Of a stretch of 55,703 nt of DNA, positions 1 through 6,781 are shown one piece after another (within the stretch, counting starts at the first letter, position 1; the number at the start of each line of letters is the position of its first letter). This DNA is from a virus. A program made the translations under genes and the position numbers. The notes under the pieces were generated by a model. It was not told the DNA's origin. It worked only from the letters and a program-made list of their open reading frames with translations, and ran no database searches. The stretch covers positions 1-55,703 of the IMG/VR virus record IMGVR_UViG_3300031507_000006. One strand, 5' to 3'.

Positions 1-97
1 GCACAGCTGGTGCTCTCGGTGCACTGGGAGCGGTTCCCTCGTACTGGCGTGCTGGGCGCAGGGGAGGGGCTTTGCGCTTGATTGGAACGCGCTTCAC
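1..97 (-). CDS. 5' fragment of the DUF1364-like gene (duplicate end copy)
   Basis: This is the first 32 or so codons of the gene complete at 55197..55673, present again because the contig ends overlap. It starts with GTG at 97 and runs off the left edge. Its start overlaps the stop of the gene at 94..375 by GTGA. It should not be counted as a second gene. Confidence 0.7.
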   Translation of the reverse strand, partial: MKRVPIKRKAPPLRPARQYEGTAPSAPRAPAV

Positions 98-127
98 GTC
101 AAGACCTCGCGCCGCTGATCGAAGTGA
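1..127. repeat. terminal direct repeat, left copy
   Basis: The first 127 bases are identical to the last 127 (55577..55703). A coding frame of the DUF1364-like gene runs through the repeat and joins its downstream partner on the other side, so the two ends are the same place in a circle. A length of exactly 127 equals a common largest k-mer of short-read assemblers, so the repeat is better read as assembly overlap of a circular or circularly permuted molecule than as a true phage terminal repeat. Confidence 0.95.
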
Positions 128-375
128 ATCATGGGGCCCTCATGGCGCACCGTAGGCGGCCATGTCTTGAGCAGCAGCATGTCGTCAACCATCCAGCACG
201 TCACCGGCGTGCCGTGGTCATCGAAGGTGATGGCAAACAGCCTACCGCGCAGCATTTCGATGCTCTCGCCTGGCACGAGCACGCCGCTTCGGCGCAGCGT
301 TTGCATCAGCAGTCCGTCACGCTCCTGGGTCATGCGCTCGGCCGCGCGTTGATAGATTTCTGCCGTCACGCTCAT
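94..375 (-). CDS. hypothetical early phage protein, 93 aa
   Basis: A 93-residue protein of unknown function in the minus-strand recombination operon. It is coupled on both sides: its ATG overlaps the stop of the NinX-like gene (ATGA) and its stop overlaps the GTG start of the DUF1364-like gene (GTGA). The N-terminal third is helical and charged; the middle (about 40-65) is a short beta-type stretch. No catalytic motif is visible. The tight coupling is the main reason to accept it as real. Confidence 0.75.
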   Translation of the reverse strand: MSVTAEIYQRAAERMTQERDGLLMQTLRRSGVLVPGESIEMLRGRLFAITFDDHGTPVTCWMVDDMLLLKTWPPTVRHEGPMIHFDQRREVLT

Positions 376-710
376 GGCAGTTCAACCTCTTTGCCAAACG
401 TCTTGCCAACATAGGCACGCATTGCGGCAATCAAAGGGGTATGACCAGACATGTACGTGGTGCTCCATTCGACATCCTCGCGGATCGCTGGGCAGCGGGC
501 CCAAATCACCCCCTGCGAGGAAACGACGGTCTGGTCAATCGTGATCCTCTCGCTCTCGATAATCGGCCCACCACGCGACCATTGCGTGCTGTAAGGAATC
601 AGTCGAGGGATTCCAACCGTAAGGACTTCCCGCCCTGAGTGCATCAGCGCGTTGTGCACGCACGCATTCAGATCCGGTCCTTCCAACTCGCTGACCTTGT
701 ACTTAGCCAT
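372..710 (-). CDS. ninX: NinX-like protein (DUF2591)
   Basis: 112 residues matching the DUF2591/NinX phage family, known from the nin regions of lambdoid phages and of unknown biochemical role. Visible signatures are a start of the type KVSELEG, a central tryptophan followed by GGPIIE and a basic or charged ERI, and a C-terminal TPLIAAMRAYV block followed by GKEV. The ATG at 710 overlaps the exonuclease stop as TGATG; a TTG one codon upstream is also in frame. Its neighbours (YqaJ exonuclease, annealing protein, NinB) make a recombination/nin-type block. Confidence 0.8.
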   Translation of the reverse strand: MAKYKVSELEGPDLNACVHNALMHSGREVLTVGIPRLIPYSTQWSRGGPIIESERITIDQTVVSSQGVIWARCPAIREDVEWSTTYMSGHTPLIAAMRAYVGKTFGKEVELP

Positions 711-2356
711 CAATGCACCTGTTCCCCTTCTGCCGCGCCTTCGTCAAACACCCCGTTCACCATCCTTTCGGTGATGCTCGGGTCGAGCTCGCAGGCGTAG
801 CGCGTCATCGCCACTGCGATCTTCGCGGCCTGCTCCGGTGTCATTCCAAACCACTGCATCGGCTGGCTGAGTTGGATCACTACCCGGCCATCGGCTACAC
901 CGACACGGATGGCGTCGGGCCCCTCATCATCAGCCACGGACTGGAAGGCGAAGAGGTCTTCGGGTAGTGCCTTCGGAGAAACGGACTCGATCACCGAGAC
1001 TGATGCAGCCACGGGGACAACGGCCGGCGCTGGCTTCACTGCCACGCGCGCTGCCTCGTCAGCCTTGTGCTTGGCGATGCGCTGATCGGCAATGGCTTTG
1101 AAGTCCTCTACGGGCTTCGTACCCACGGTGGCGAAGTCGGCGAACAGGAAGAACCAATCCTGCTCGCCAGGAAGCAGCGTGTTGCGATTGATCTCCAGTC
1201 GGTCAGCAACTGCGCTCGCGTCGATCTTGGCGTTCGCTAGGGCCACGGACACGGCATCCTTGAGGCTTGCGACGGTGCGCTTGCCCTTGATGGCATCACT
1301 GAACCCACCAACCATGCGGGGCATCCACGGCGTGCCCAGCCGGGTGTTCAGAGAGGCCACGTGCTTGTCGAGTTCGGTCTGTGCACCGGCTACGATCTCG
1401 CCGCGGATTTCCTCCTTGCGCCGCGTCACCTTGCGGTCCAGGTCGAGCCGCTTCTGGCGCATCTCGGCGCTGATGTGGTCGATGGTGCGAAACAGTTCGT
1501 CGATACTCGCGGTCTGCGCTAGGGCCTGCGCCTTGACCAGCTCGAGCCGCTCCTCCCCGTCCTTGCAGAACTTCACCGTCTTCTCGGCGTCGGCAAAGTC
1601 CTGATCGGTGGCGAGCTCGGTCTTGATGTTCGCCAGGAACGCATTGGCCGCCGCGCGGAAGCCGTCGAGGTTGCTGCTGACCACCTTCCCCTCGACGCGC
1701 ACGGTCAGCGCTGGCAGGGCTTCGATCAGCGTTGCCAGCGGCTTCTCCACGGCCTTCTCAGGCTTGTGCGTGGCCAGGTCGCGACTGAACTGGAGCCAGC
1801 CGTTGCGGATGCGCTTGGCGAGTGCTGGGTTGGGCGTGTACCAGCAGTGGCGCTCCTCCACCAGCGTATCGCCATCCCACTTCGAGGCCATGAACAGCAC
1901 GCGCTTGCAGCCAGAAACCATGCACTGCTGTTCCATCTGGACCTGGTAGTGCTCTGGCAGGAAGTCATTGGCGTTGCCGTCCTGCTGGCGCATGCAGGCG
2001 CGCAGTTCGGCGTTGAGGCTCTTGTGCTCGAAGGCCTCTGACAGCATCAGCGTGATGCCGTCGAACGAAGCCGACAGTCCCGCTTCATCAGAGCCGGTGA
2101 CTGGGTACAGATCCTCGCCGATGATCTTCTCGGCCAGTGGACGCGCCAGCGCTTCCATGCGGTGGCCGTTGTCGAAGAGGGCCTGCGTGCCTTCGTCGAT
2201 CTCGGGCGAGATACCGCTGGCCCGTTCGTCAAGCAACGCGGTGCGCGTCTTGTAGGGCGAGATGCCCAGCATGGCTGGCGCGTCGGAGGCGTTCCAGTGC
2301 TGCACACGGTGGGCGCGCCACTCGGGGCTCCCCTGGGGGAATTCGTGCATGTTCAT
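710..2356 (-). CDS. YqaJ-like viral recombinase / exonuclease
   Basis: About 548 residues from the ATG at 2356, which overlaps the stop of the annealing protein (ATGA). The N-terminal ~200 residues look like the YqaJ fold of the PD-(D/E)XK exonucleases: an opening GSPEWRAHR, then an N-A-S-D-A-P-A-M-L-G block, a later FDGI element and an EHKSL segment that supplies the E-x-K, followed by YQVQMEQQ. The central part is coiled coil and a C-terminal extension of about 120 residues has no recognised domain. It would make 3' single strands for the annealing partner encoded just upstream, a lambda-Red-like pair. Confidence 0.85.
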   Translation of the reverse strand: MNMHEFPQGSPEWRAHRVQHWNASDAPAMLGISPYKTRTALLDERASGISPEIDEGTQALFDNGHRMEALARPLAEKIIGEDLYPVTGSDEAGLSASFDGITLMLSEAFEHKSLNAELRACMRQQDGNANDFLPEHYQVQMEQQCMVSGCKRVLFMASKWDGDTLVEERHCWYTPNPALAKRIRNGWLQFSRDLATHKPEKAVEKPLATLIEALPALTVRVEGKVVSSNLDGFRAAANAFLANIKTELATDQDFADAEKTVKFCKDGEERLELVKAQALAQTASIDELFRTIDHISAEMRQKRLDLDRKVTRRKEEIRGEIVAGAQTELDKHVASLNTRLGTPWMPRMVGGFSDAIKGKRTVASLKDAVSVALANAKIDASAVADRLEINRNTLLPGEQDWFFLFADFATVGTKPVEDFKAIADQRIAKHKADEAARVAVKPAPAVVPVAASVSVIESVSPKALPEDLFAFQSVADDEGPDAIRVGVADGRVVIQLSQPMQWFGMTPEQAAKIAVAMTRYACELDPSITERMVNGVFDEGAAEGEQVH

Positions 2357-3093
2357 CGGGCTTTGGCTCCGGGGGTTTCGGTGGGCTTGGGCGACTTGCG
2401 GATGTCGGCCTTTTGCTTGGCAGTGAGCGGGTTCTTGCTCTCGACCATCGCGATGATCTGCTCGGCAGTCTTGGTGCCGGCGAAGATCAGCGCCTGCCAC
2501 ATTGGGAAGTTGGTCTTGAACTTCTCCTCGGGGTAGGTTTCGACCTTCTCGGGCTTGGCTGGAGGTTGCTCGGGCTGCTGAGGTGGCGGGTCATCGTCGT
2601 TGCCTGCGTGAATGTCGGCCTTGCTCCACAATTCCAAAGCCAGCCCGAAGCGCATCGCGGCGTTCCGAATGGCATCGCCGATCACCTCTTTCTCGCGCGA
2701 GCCGGCGTCCATCTGGTCTTTCTTGTCCGCATGGCCGTAGCCAATGCGCGTCAGGCCGCAGACGGTGAGTTTGATCCAGAGGCCTCCGGTCGCATCGAAC
2801 TTCGGCAAGCCCGAGTCGTCGTAAGCCATCGGCTCCCAGCTCCATTGCTGATCGGCTTCCAGCAGTAAGTGCGTTGCTGCGGCATGGCCGACGAACGACA
2901 GGTGGCGGATTTGCGGATGGTGCCAGCCGCCACAGACTTGGCAGTTGCGTTTCTCGCTGTTGTCGCACTGGTTCTGCGCCTTCGTGCCTTTGGGCAGTTG
3001 ACTGATGAGGTGCTCGGCGATCGGCTCGCGCAGCAGCGCCAGCCCGGTCGGCTTGGGCACGACTGCCCCATCGACCTTAACGTCTTCAGTCAT
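2353..3093 (-). CDS. single-strand annealing protein (Rad52/ERF-like)
   Basis: 246 residues. The core carries zinc-type cysteines in CQVCGGWHHP, a GLPKFDATGGLWIKLTVCG strand pair, and a C-terminal SREKEVIGDAIRNAAMRFG helix resembling the ERF/Rad52 annealing signature. The ATG at 3093 is preferred because AAGGAA lies five bases upstream; an in-frame TTG at 3108 has no such site. After residue ~175 the protein turns proline and lysine rich. Pairing with the YqaJ exonuclease (ATGA overlap) supports a role in recombination-dependent replication or concatemer formation. The exact SSAP family is not certain. Confidence 0.7.
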   Translation of the reverse strand: MTEDVKVDGAVVPKPTGLALLREPIAEHLISQLPKGTKAQNQCDNSEKRNCQVCGGWHHPQIRHLSFVGHAAATHLLLEADQQWSWEPMAYDDSGLPKFDATGGLWIKLTVCGLTRIGYGHADKKDQMDAGSREKEVIGDAIRNAAMRFGLALELWSKADIHAGNDDDPPPQQPEQPPAKPEKVETYPEEKFKTNFPMWQALIFAGTKTAEQIIAMVESKNPLTAKQKADIRKSPKPTETPGAKAR

Positions 3094-3104
3094 TTGATGT
3101 TCCT

Positions 3105-3458
3105 TCAAAAGATGGAGTCATCGACCGGCGCCGGGTTGGCGTGGTCCCAGTCCAGCGCCAGCAGCTGGCTGATCTGCCGGTCGATGTACGTGGACTTCGC
3201 GTGCGCGATGGCTAGCACCGCGGTCTGCTCGGCGCGCAGCGCCTTGACCTTGTTCTCGACCATCGTCTTCTCATCGACGAGCGTGACGGTGATCTCGGCC
3301 GTCCCGACCCGGGTCCACGGGTTCTCGCCGGTGTCCATGCCTTCATGGATCGAGAACGTCAGTTGGTTGATGGCCTGTCGTTCGTCGCCGGTCAGCTCGT
3401 GCGGACCGTGGTATTGGGTGAGCCACGCGATCGTCGTGGCCTTGAGGGTTCGGGTCAT
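3105..3458 (-). CDS. hypothetical phage protein, 117 aa
   Basis: 117 residues, no domain recognised. It begins with basic and aromatic residues, then has a predicted beta-rich middle (WTRVGTAEITVTLVDE) and a helical end. The start overlaps the stop of the 34-residue gene upstream (ATGA), and the annealing protein follows 11 bases after its stop. Position in the recombination operon is the only hint of role. Confidence 0.75.
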   Translation of the reverse strand: MTRTLKATTIAWLTQYHGPHELTGDERQAINQLTFSIHEGMDTGENPWTRVGTAEITVTLVDEKTMVENKVKALRAEQTAVLAIAHAKSTYIDRQISQLLALDWDHANPAPVDDSIF

Positions 3459-3559
3459 CGTGTCTTCCTTCTATGGTGGAGCCGCGCAATCTTCAGTGCG
3501 GCGAGAATGGAGTGGCCGCTCAATCTGTGAGAGCGGTAGCAGCGGAAGAAGCGCAGCAT
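3455..3559 (-). CDS. small basic protein, 34 aa
   Basis: A 34-residue arginine- and histidine-rich peptide beginning MLRFFRCYRSHRLSGHS. The start overlaps the preceding stop as TGATG and the stop overlaps the next start as ATGA. Coupling at both ends is strong evidence for translation despite the length. Very short, basic ORFs of this kind are common in phage early operons; the function is unknown. Confidence 0.55.
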   Translation of the reverse strand: MLRFFRCYRSHRLSGHSILAALKIARLHHRRKTR

Positions 3560-3669
3560 CAGGGGCTGTCCTTGTTCTTCGCGGGCGGTTTGGCCAGCGC
3601 TTCGCGGATCGTGTCGGCCATCCCGGACAACTCGGTGCGGTAGTGCAGTGGTTGCACGACGCCGGCCAT
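3559..3669 (-). CDS. possible small protein, 36 aa (start uncertain)
   Basis: A frame ending at 3559 in TGATG overlap with the next small gene. Reading back it gives a plausible helical peptide from ATG 3669 (MAGVVQPLHYRTELSGMADT onward, 36 aa). A TTG at 3702 would add 11 residues. The frame is open further back to the stop of the TM gene at 3727 and is itself in phase with that gene, so readthrough or a sequencing change at that stop is another possibility. No good ribosome site was found. Confidence 0.35.
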   Translation of the reverse strand: MAGVVQPLHYRTELSGMADTIREALAKPPAKNKDSP

Positions 3670-3726
3670 TTGGCGCAGTTTCTTGCCGATGCGAGCCAGC
3701 AAGCGGCGCGCGGCTTGTTGGCATGC

Positions 3727-3990
3727 TCACCGCCACCACCTCGCCACCAGCCAGAACCCCAGCCCGAACGCAAACATCAGCACGTAGGCGGTGACAGCCC
3801 AGCGGTCGATGAAGTCGAGACACCGCTCGAAGTGGTCGGTGTGCTTGGCCAGCAGCTCCGACTGCACGTGTTCGGCTTCGGTGCCCATGCGCGGCATCGG
3901 CGGCGTATAGGCCGATCCGATCTTGATGCCGCTTCTGGTCGTGACCAGCTTGTGATGCTGATCGGTCCACCGCGTCATGTTCTCAACCAT
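3727..3990 (-). CDS. small membrane protein, C-terminal TM segment
   Basis: 87 residues from ATG 3990. A soluble N-terminal part of about 60 residues is followed by one hydrophobic stretch (WAVTAYVLMFAFGLGFWLVA) ending in RWWR, so the N-terminus probably faces the cytoplasm with a tail anchor in the inner membrane. It overlaps the gene upstream by eight bases (ATGGTTGA). In an early operon such proteins are often host-takeover or superinfection-exclusion factors, but nothing in the sequence shows this. Confidence 0.65.
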   Translation of the reverse strand: MVENMTRWTDQHHKLVTTRSGIKIGSAYTPPMPRMGTEAEHVQSELLAKHTDHFERCLDFIDRWAVTAYVLMFAFGLGFWLVARWWR

Positions 3991-4318
3991 GCTCGCTCTC
4001 CTCGTCAATGTCGATCTCGTCTTCGAGCAGGTCGCGCACGCGCGTCAGCCACGTGTCGTCAGTGAACGTGCCATCGGCTTTTTGGCCGGTCAGGCCTTCG
4101 TGCAGCAGGTCGTACATGCGATTGGCCTTCGACCAAAGTCTGGCATTGGCGCGCGCTTCCTGAACGGCGTGCTCATCCTTGGTGCGGATGTCGCAGAAGG
4201 CCTCGCCGACCACATACCAGCCACCGGCTTCGCTCATGATCACGCCGTAGTCGCCCGAGCCATCGGCGCTCGCACTTGCGGCCATGACGCCGCGGCTGTG
4301 GTGGCTGCGCTCAGCCAT
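3983..4318 (-). CDS. hypothetical phage protein, 111 aa
   Basis: 111 residues from ATG 4318, which overlaps the upstream stop by eight bases (ATGGCTGA). The N-terminal half is glycine/serine rich with a GGWYVVGEAFCDI strand; the C-terminal half is helical and very acidic (EDEIDIDEESE). No motif was recognised. Acidic tails of this type occur in phage inhibitors and DNA mimics, but that is a guess. Confidence 0.65.
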   Translation of the reverse strand: MAERSHHSRGVMAASASADGSGDYGVIMSEAGGWYVVGEAFCDIRTKDEHAVQEARANARLWSKANRMYDLLHEGLTGQKADGTFTDDTWLTRVRDLLEDEIDIDEESEHG

Positions 4319-4607
4319 GATGATATTCAGCCGGAGCATGCCGACGCCACAGAACGTGATCCTTGTCGACCTCTTCGCGGACGATGCGCAGGCGCTGCAA
4401 CTCGTCGCGGCAGCGCTTCCAGAAAGCGTGGTCGTCGGAATACTCGAAATTCCAGTCGAAACGTACGAGCGCCGCCACGTAGGCCGCCAGCTGACGTTCT
4501 CGCAGCGGGTTGCCCTGCGGCTCGGCACGTGCCACCGCGGCACGGAATCCGGCGTTGATGTTGGGGTCCGAAATGATCGCGGCCAGGATCGGATTTGGGG
4601 TGTGCAT
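4311..4607 (-). CDS. first gene of leftward early operon, hypothetical 98 aa
   Basis: 98 residues from ATG 4607, chosen because AAGGAG sits six bases upstream; an ATG seven codons earlier (4628) has no ribosome site. Sequence is helical with many charged residues and histidines near the end. It is the promoter-proximal gene of the leftward operon, below the candidate promoter at 4652..4681. Function unknown. Confidence 0.7.
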   Translation of the reverse strand: MHTPNPILAAIISDPNINAGFRAAVARAEPQGNPLRERQLAAYVAALVRFDWNFEYSDDHAFWKRCRDELQRLRIVREEVDKDHVLWRRHAPAEYHHG

Positions 4608-4651
4608 CTGGAGCTCCTTGCCGGTCATTGGTGCCGACGTTGTGGGAACGG

Positions 4652-4681
4652 ATGATGCCTGAATCGAGATTAGCGTGTCAA
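4652..4681 (-). promoter_or_regulatory. candidate leftward early promoter
   Basis: Read on the minus strand: a perfect TTGACA (-35) at 4681..4676, an 18-base spacer and a weak CATCAT (-10) at 4657..4652. It points at the leftward operon beginning at 4607. The operator-like repeat at 4689..4706 lies just upstream of the -35. The weak -10 lowers confidence. Confidence 0.45.
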
Positions 4682-4688
4682 CCGTTTT

Positions 4689-4740
4689 TACTCACGATGA
4701 TGGTTAAAGTGTGCTTGACGCTTACTCGCATAGATGAGTA
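4689..4740. promoter_or_regulatory. two operator-like 18-bp repeats
   Basis: TACTCACGATGATGGTTA (4689..4706) and TACTCGCATAGATGAGTA (4723..4740) share TACTC at the left, GATG in the middle and a G-T-A type right end. The second is an inverted repeat (TACTC/GAGTA). Their centres are 34 bp apart, close to three helical turns, and the second fills the spacer of the rightward promoter. The obvious candidate ligand is the HTH protein starting at 4752. Confidence 0.55.
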
Positions 4741-4744
4741 GACT
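4715..4744 (+). promoter_or_regulatory. candidate rightward promoter, leaderless transcript
   Basis: TTGACG (4715..4720), 18-base spacer, TAGACT (4739..4744). The start codon of the HTH gene at 4752 falls about where transcription should begin, and there is no ribosome site in front of it, so the message would be leaderless like cI from lambda PRM. The palindromic operator lies inside the spacer, implying repression by occlusion. Confidence 0.5.
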
Positions 4745-4751
4745 CCCGGCC

Positions 4752-4988
4752 ATGAACCCAATCGACTGGCCAGACATCATTCGCTACCTCGAGGCCAAGC
4801 CCATGACTCAGCAGCAGATCGCTGACGCGGCCAAACTATCTTCCTCGGGGCACGTCAGCAACCTCAAGAGCGGCACGCAAAAGACCATCGAGTACACCTT
4901 GGGCTGCAACCTGATGGACTTGTACCTGAAGGAGAAGCGTCGGCGCGAACGTGCCAACAGAGCCAAGCCGGCGCGGGGTCGGCGGTGA
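4752..4988 (+). CDS. small HTH transcriptional regulator
   Basis: 78 residues. Positions ~17-45 (MTQQQIADAAKLSSSGHVSNL) form a helix-turn-helix in which Q-Q-Q-I-A-D-A-A begins the first helix and SSSGHVSNLKSG the recognition helix, followed by a helical segment and an Arg/Lys-rich tail. It lacks any dimerisation or protease domain, so it is Cro-sized. The ATG at 4752 sits only seven bases beyond the -10 box, so it is probably leaderless and controlled by the two operators just upstream. It is the first gene of the methyltransferase operon and overlaps it by GTGA. Confidence 0.75.
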   Translation: MNPIDWPDIIRYLEAKPMTQQQIADAAKLSSSGHVSNLKSGTQKTIEYTLGCNLMDLYLKEKRRRERANRAKPARGRR

Positions 4989-6127
4989 ATCATGTGGCTC
5001 TATCTGCCATCGAACTTTTCTCAGGCGTCGGGATGCTTGGAGAAGGACTGCGAGCCGGGCTCGCCCACATGGGCGTCTCGTATCGCACCATCTGTCACGT
5101 TGAGCGGGAAGCATACCCAGCCGCAGTCCTGGTTGCGCGGATGGAAGAAGAATCCTTGGATGAAGCGCCTATCTGGAGCGACGCTTGCACCTTCGACGCT
5201 CAAGCGTGGCGTGGCCGAGTGGATTGCGTCGTTGCCGGCTTCCCATGCCAAGACCTCAGTGTCGCCGGCCGGCGCGCTGGCCTTGATGGGAAGCGCAGCG
5301 GGCTCTTCTTCGAAGTCGTTCGGATTGCAACCGATAGCGGTGCGTGGCTCATGGTTTTGGAGAACGTCGCAGGCATCGCTACTGCCACCGCCTCCGTTGT
5401 GGACGCGGAAGAAGGCGAACTCGACGAACGCGCGGTTTCCAGAGTCGTGGGAGAACTGGCCGACCTCGGGTGGAATGCGGAATGGATCACTCTTCCAGCG
5501 TCCGATGTGGGTGCCAGCCACGGCCGATCAAGGTGGTTCTGCCTCGCGTGGCGACTGGATGACGTCAGTGGTCCCGAACGGTGGTCGCGGCATGTCAGCG
5601 AGTCTGGTCAACTCGAAGGGCACGACGCCCGAAGGCGACAAGCGTACGGTTCCGCTCGAGGCGCAGGCAAAGCACTGGGCATCACCGACAGCCCACGATG
5701 GGCGACGGCCGGGGGCGGATCAGAAATCAACCCAAGGCATGAATTTGAGTCGGGATGCCTCGGTGTGGCCGACGCCTACCGTAGCGAGTGGAGCTCAAAC
5801 ACTGAGCGACCCGACTCCGGGGCAGACGGGCGGATCAACCCTGAAAGGCATCGTGCGCCAATGGCCGACTCCGGATGCCTCGATGTACGCGGGCTCGAAC
5901 CGTTCGCCATCGGTCGGCGCGGCGATCAGGCCGGCGATCAGGCCGGCGATCACGCTAGCGGCACAGTCGTGGCCGACTCCGACTGCGATGGACTCGGAGG
6001 CGGCCGGAGGCAGGGCGTGCATCGAAGCGGGGAACCGCGGCAACACCCTGAGCAATCACTCGCAGCAATGGCCCACACCGGCCGCACGGGACCACAAATC
6101 CGAGCGGGGGGGGGGTGGAGACTTTGA
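4985..6127 (+). CDS. dcm: cytosine-C5 DNA methyltransferase, catalytic part (frame broken at G10)
   Basis: GTG start overlapping the HTH stop. The frame encodes the classic C5-MTase motifs: motif I (IELFSGVGMLGEGL, ~9-22), motif IV with the catalytic Cys in GFPCQDLSVAGRRAGL, motif VI ENV in MVLENVAG, and motif VIII-type GASHGRSRWFCLA. A long low-complexity stretch with repeated V/M-A-D-S/A units follows, as in many phage Dcm homologues. The frame stops at 6127, twelve bases after a run of ten G, before motifs IX-X; those are encoded in the next frame up to 6473. It would methylate phage or host DNA, for example to evade restriction. The target sequence cannot be read from the sequence. Confidence 0.8.
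   Translation: MNHVALSAIELFSGVGMLGEGLRAGLAHMGVSYRTICHVEREAYPAAVLVARMEEESLDEAPIWSDACTFDAQAWRGRVDCVVAGFPCQDLSVAGRRAGLDGKRSGLFFEVVRIATDSGAWLMVLENVAGIATATASVVDAEEGELDERAVSRVVGELADLGWNAEWITLPASDVGASHGRSRWFCLAWRLDDVSGPERWSRHVSESGQLEGHDARRRQAYGSARGAGKALGITDSPRWATAGGGSEINPRHEFESGCLGVADAYRSEWSSNTERPDSGADGRINPERHRAPMADSGCLDVRGLEPFAIGRRGDQAGDQAGDHASGTVVADSDCDGLGGGRRQGVHRSGEPRQHPEQSLAAMAHTGRTGPQIRAGGGWRL
5927..5954 (+). repeat. 12-bp tandem repeat inside the methyltransferase gene
   Basis: The unit GGCGATCAGGCC occurs twice in tandem and begins a third time (GGCGATCA). In the methyltransferase frame it gives repeated Gly-Asp-Gln-Ala. The repeat keeps frame in multiples of 12, so copy-number change alters only the linker length. 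Confidence 0.6.
6106..6115 (+). repeat. homopolymer G10 tract in the methyltransferase gene
   Basis: Ten consecutive G. Upstream of it the methyltransferase is read in the frame of 4985; downstream the conserved C-terminal part is one base out of phase. A tract of nine G would fuse the two into an open frame of 495 codons ending at 6473. The tract is therefore either a sequencing/assembly slip or a phase-variable switch. Confidence 0.8.
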
Positions 6128-6473
6128 AGCACTTCAATCGCCCGAGTGGCCCGAGCCTGCCTGCGTTCATCGAGCATTCGACCTCTTCGCCCCGGGCCCT
6201 GGTGATCCAGCCTGGTCAGGAATCCTCGCTGGGCAACCCTGGCGAAGCCCTGCGCTCAGTCTTGAAGGGGAACTCGACGCCTCGGCTGCTTTCGCAGCGA
6301 CTCAACCCGTACTTTGTGGAGTGGCTGATGGGATGGCCGCTGGGCTGGACTTCAACGGCCGAGCAGGGCGCCTCAAGTGCGGAGGAAACGGAGTTGTGGC
6401 GCTCCAAGCTGCACTGGCATTTGTCGTACTTGCTCGGCGAGCTGGACTCTTCATTGTGAAGGATGTGGAATGA
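6117..6473 (+). pseudogene. dcm: C-terminal part of the methyltransferase, out of frame
   Basis: About 118 codons continuing the methyltransferase after the G10 tract. It includes a LFAPGPGDPAWSGIL segment and, near the end, RLKCGGNGVVALQAALAF, which matches motif X of C5 methyltransferases (GN.V..QAA...). It ends with an ATGA overlap onto the deaminase-like gene, as expected for the true gene end. It has no start of its own that is supported by a ribosome site. It would be expressed only by frameshifting or after loss of one G. Confidence 0.7.
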
Positions 6474-6781
6474 CATACGGACCTTGCGCCAAAGTGACCG
6501 TAACCTGCACGATCGTGGCCACCAATGGCGAACGCTTCGTCGGCACCAATCGTTGCGCAAACCCACAGGCTGTTTGCCCCCGCGTTTACGGTGACGACTA
6601 CACGAAGTGCACGACCATCTGCCAGCAGGAGGGCCACGCCGAGCAGGTCGCAGTGCGGCTGGCTGGTGACAAGGCAGTCGGCGCTCGCGCCTACCTCGAA
6701 GGCCACACCTATGCTTGCATGACGTGCCAACACCTGATGTTCGGTGCTGGCGTCATTAGCTTCGGAATTGGTGCTTCATGA
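6470..6781 (+). CDS. deaminase-like zinc protein, 103 aa
   Basis: The C-terminal half has the cytidine-deaminase-fold signature: H56-A-E58 in EGHAEQVAV and C83-M-T-C86 in TYACMTCQHLMFGAG, i.e. the [H/C]AE plus CxxC zinc set. The N-terminal half is Cys rich (C29, C36, C47, C51) and might hold a second metal. Length is short for a free-standing deaminase but normal for phage and toxin-type members. The ATG overlaps the end of the methyltransferase (ATGA), so the two are co-expressed. The substrate could be dCMP, a DNA base or RNA; the pairing with a cytosine methyltransferase makes a role in nucleotide or DNA modification attractive but unproven. Confidence 0.65.
   Translation: MTYGPCAKVTVTCTIVATNGERFVGTNRCANPQAVCPRVYGDDYTKCTTICQQEGHAEQVAVRLAGDKAVGARAYLEGHTYACMTCQHLMFGAGVISFGIGAS

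Noticed and set aside
4992-6473. 493-codon ORF annotated in full as an independent protein
   Set aside because: Its first half overlaps the catalytic methyltransferase frame, which has all the motifs; only its end (after the G10 tract) carries a conserved motif, and that belongs to the methyltransferase. Kept as a finding, not as a gene.
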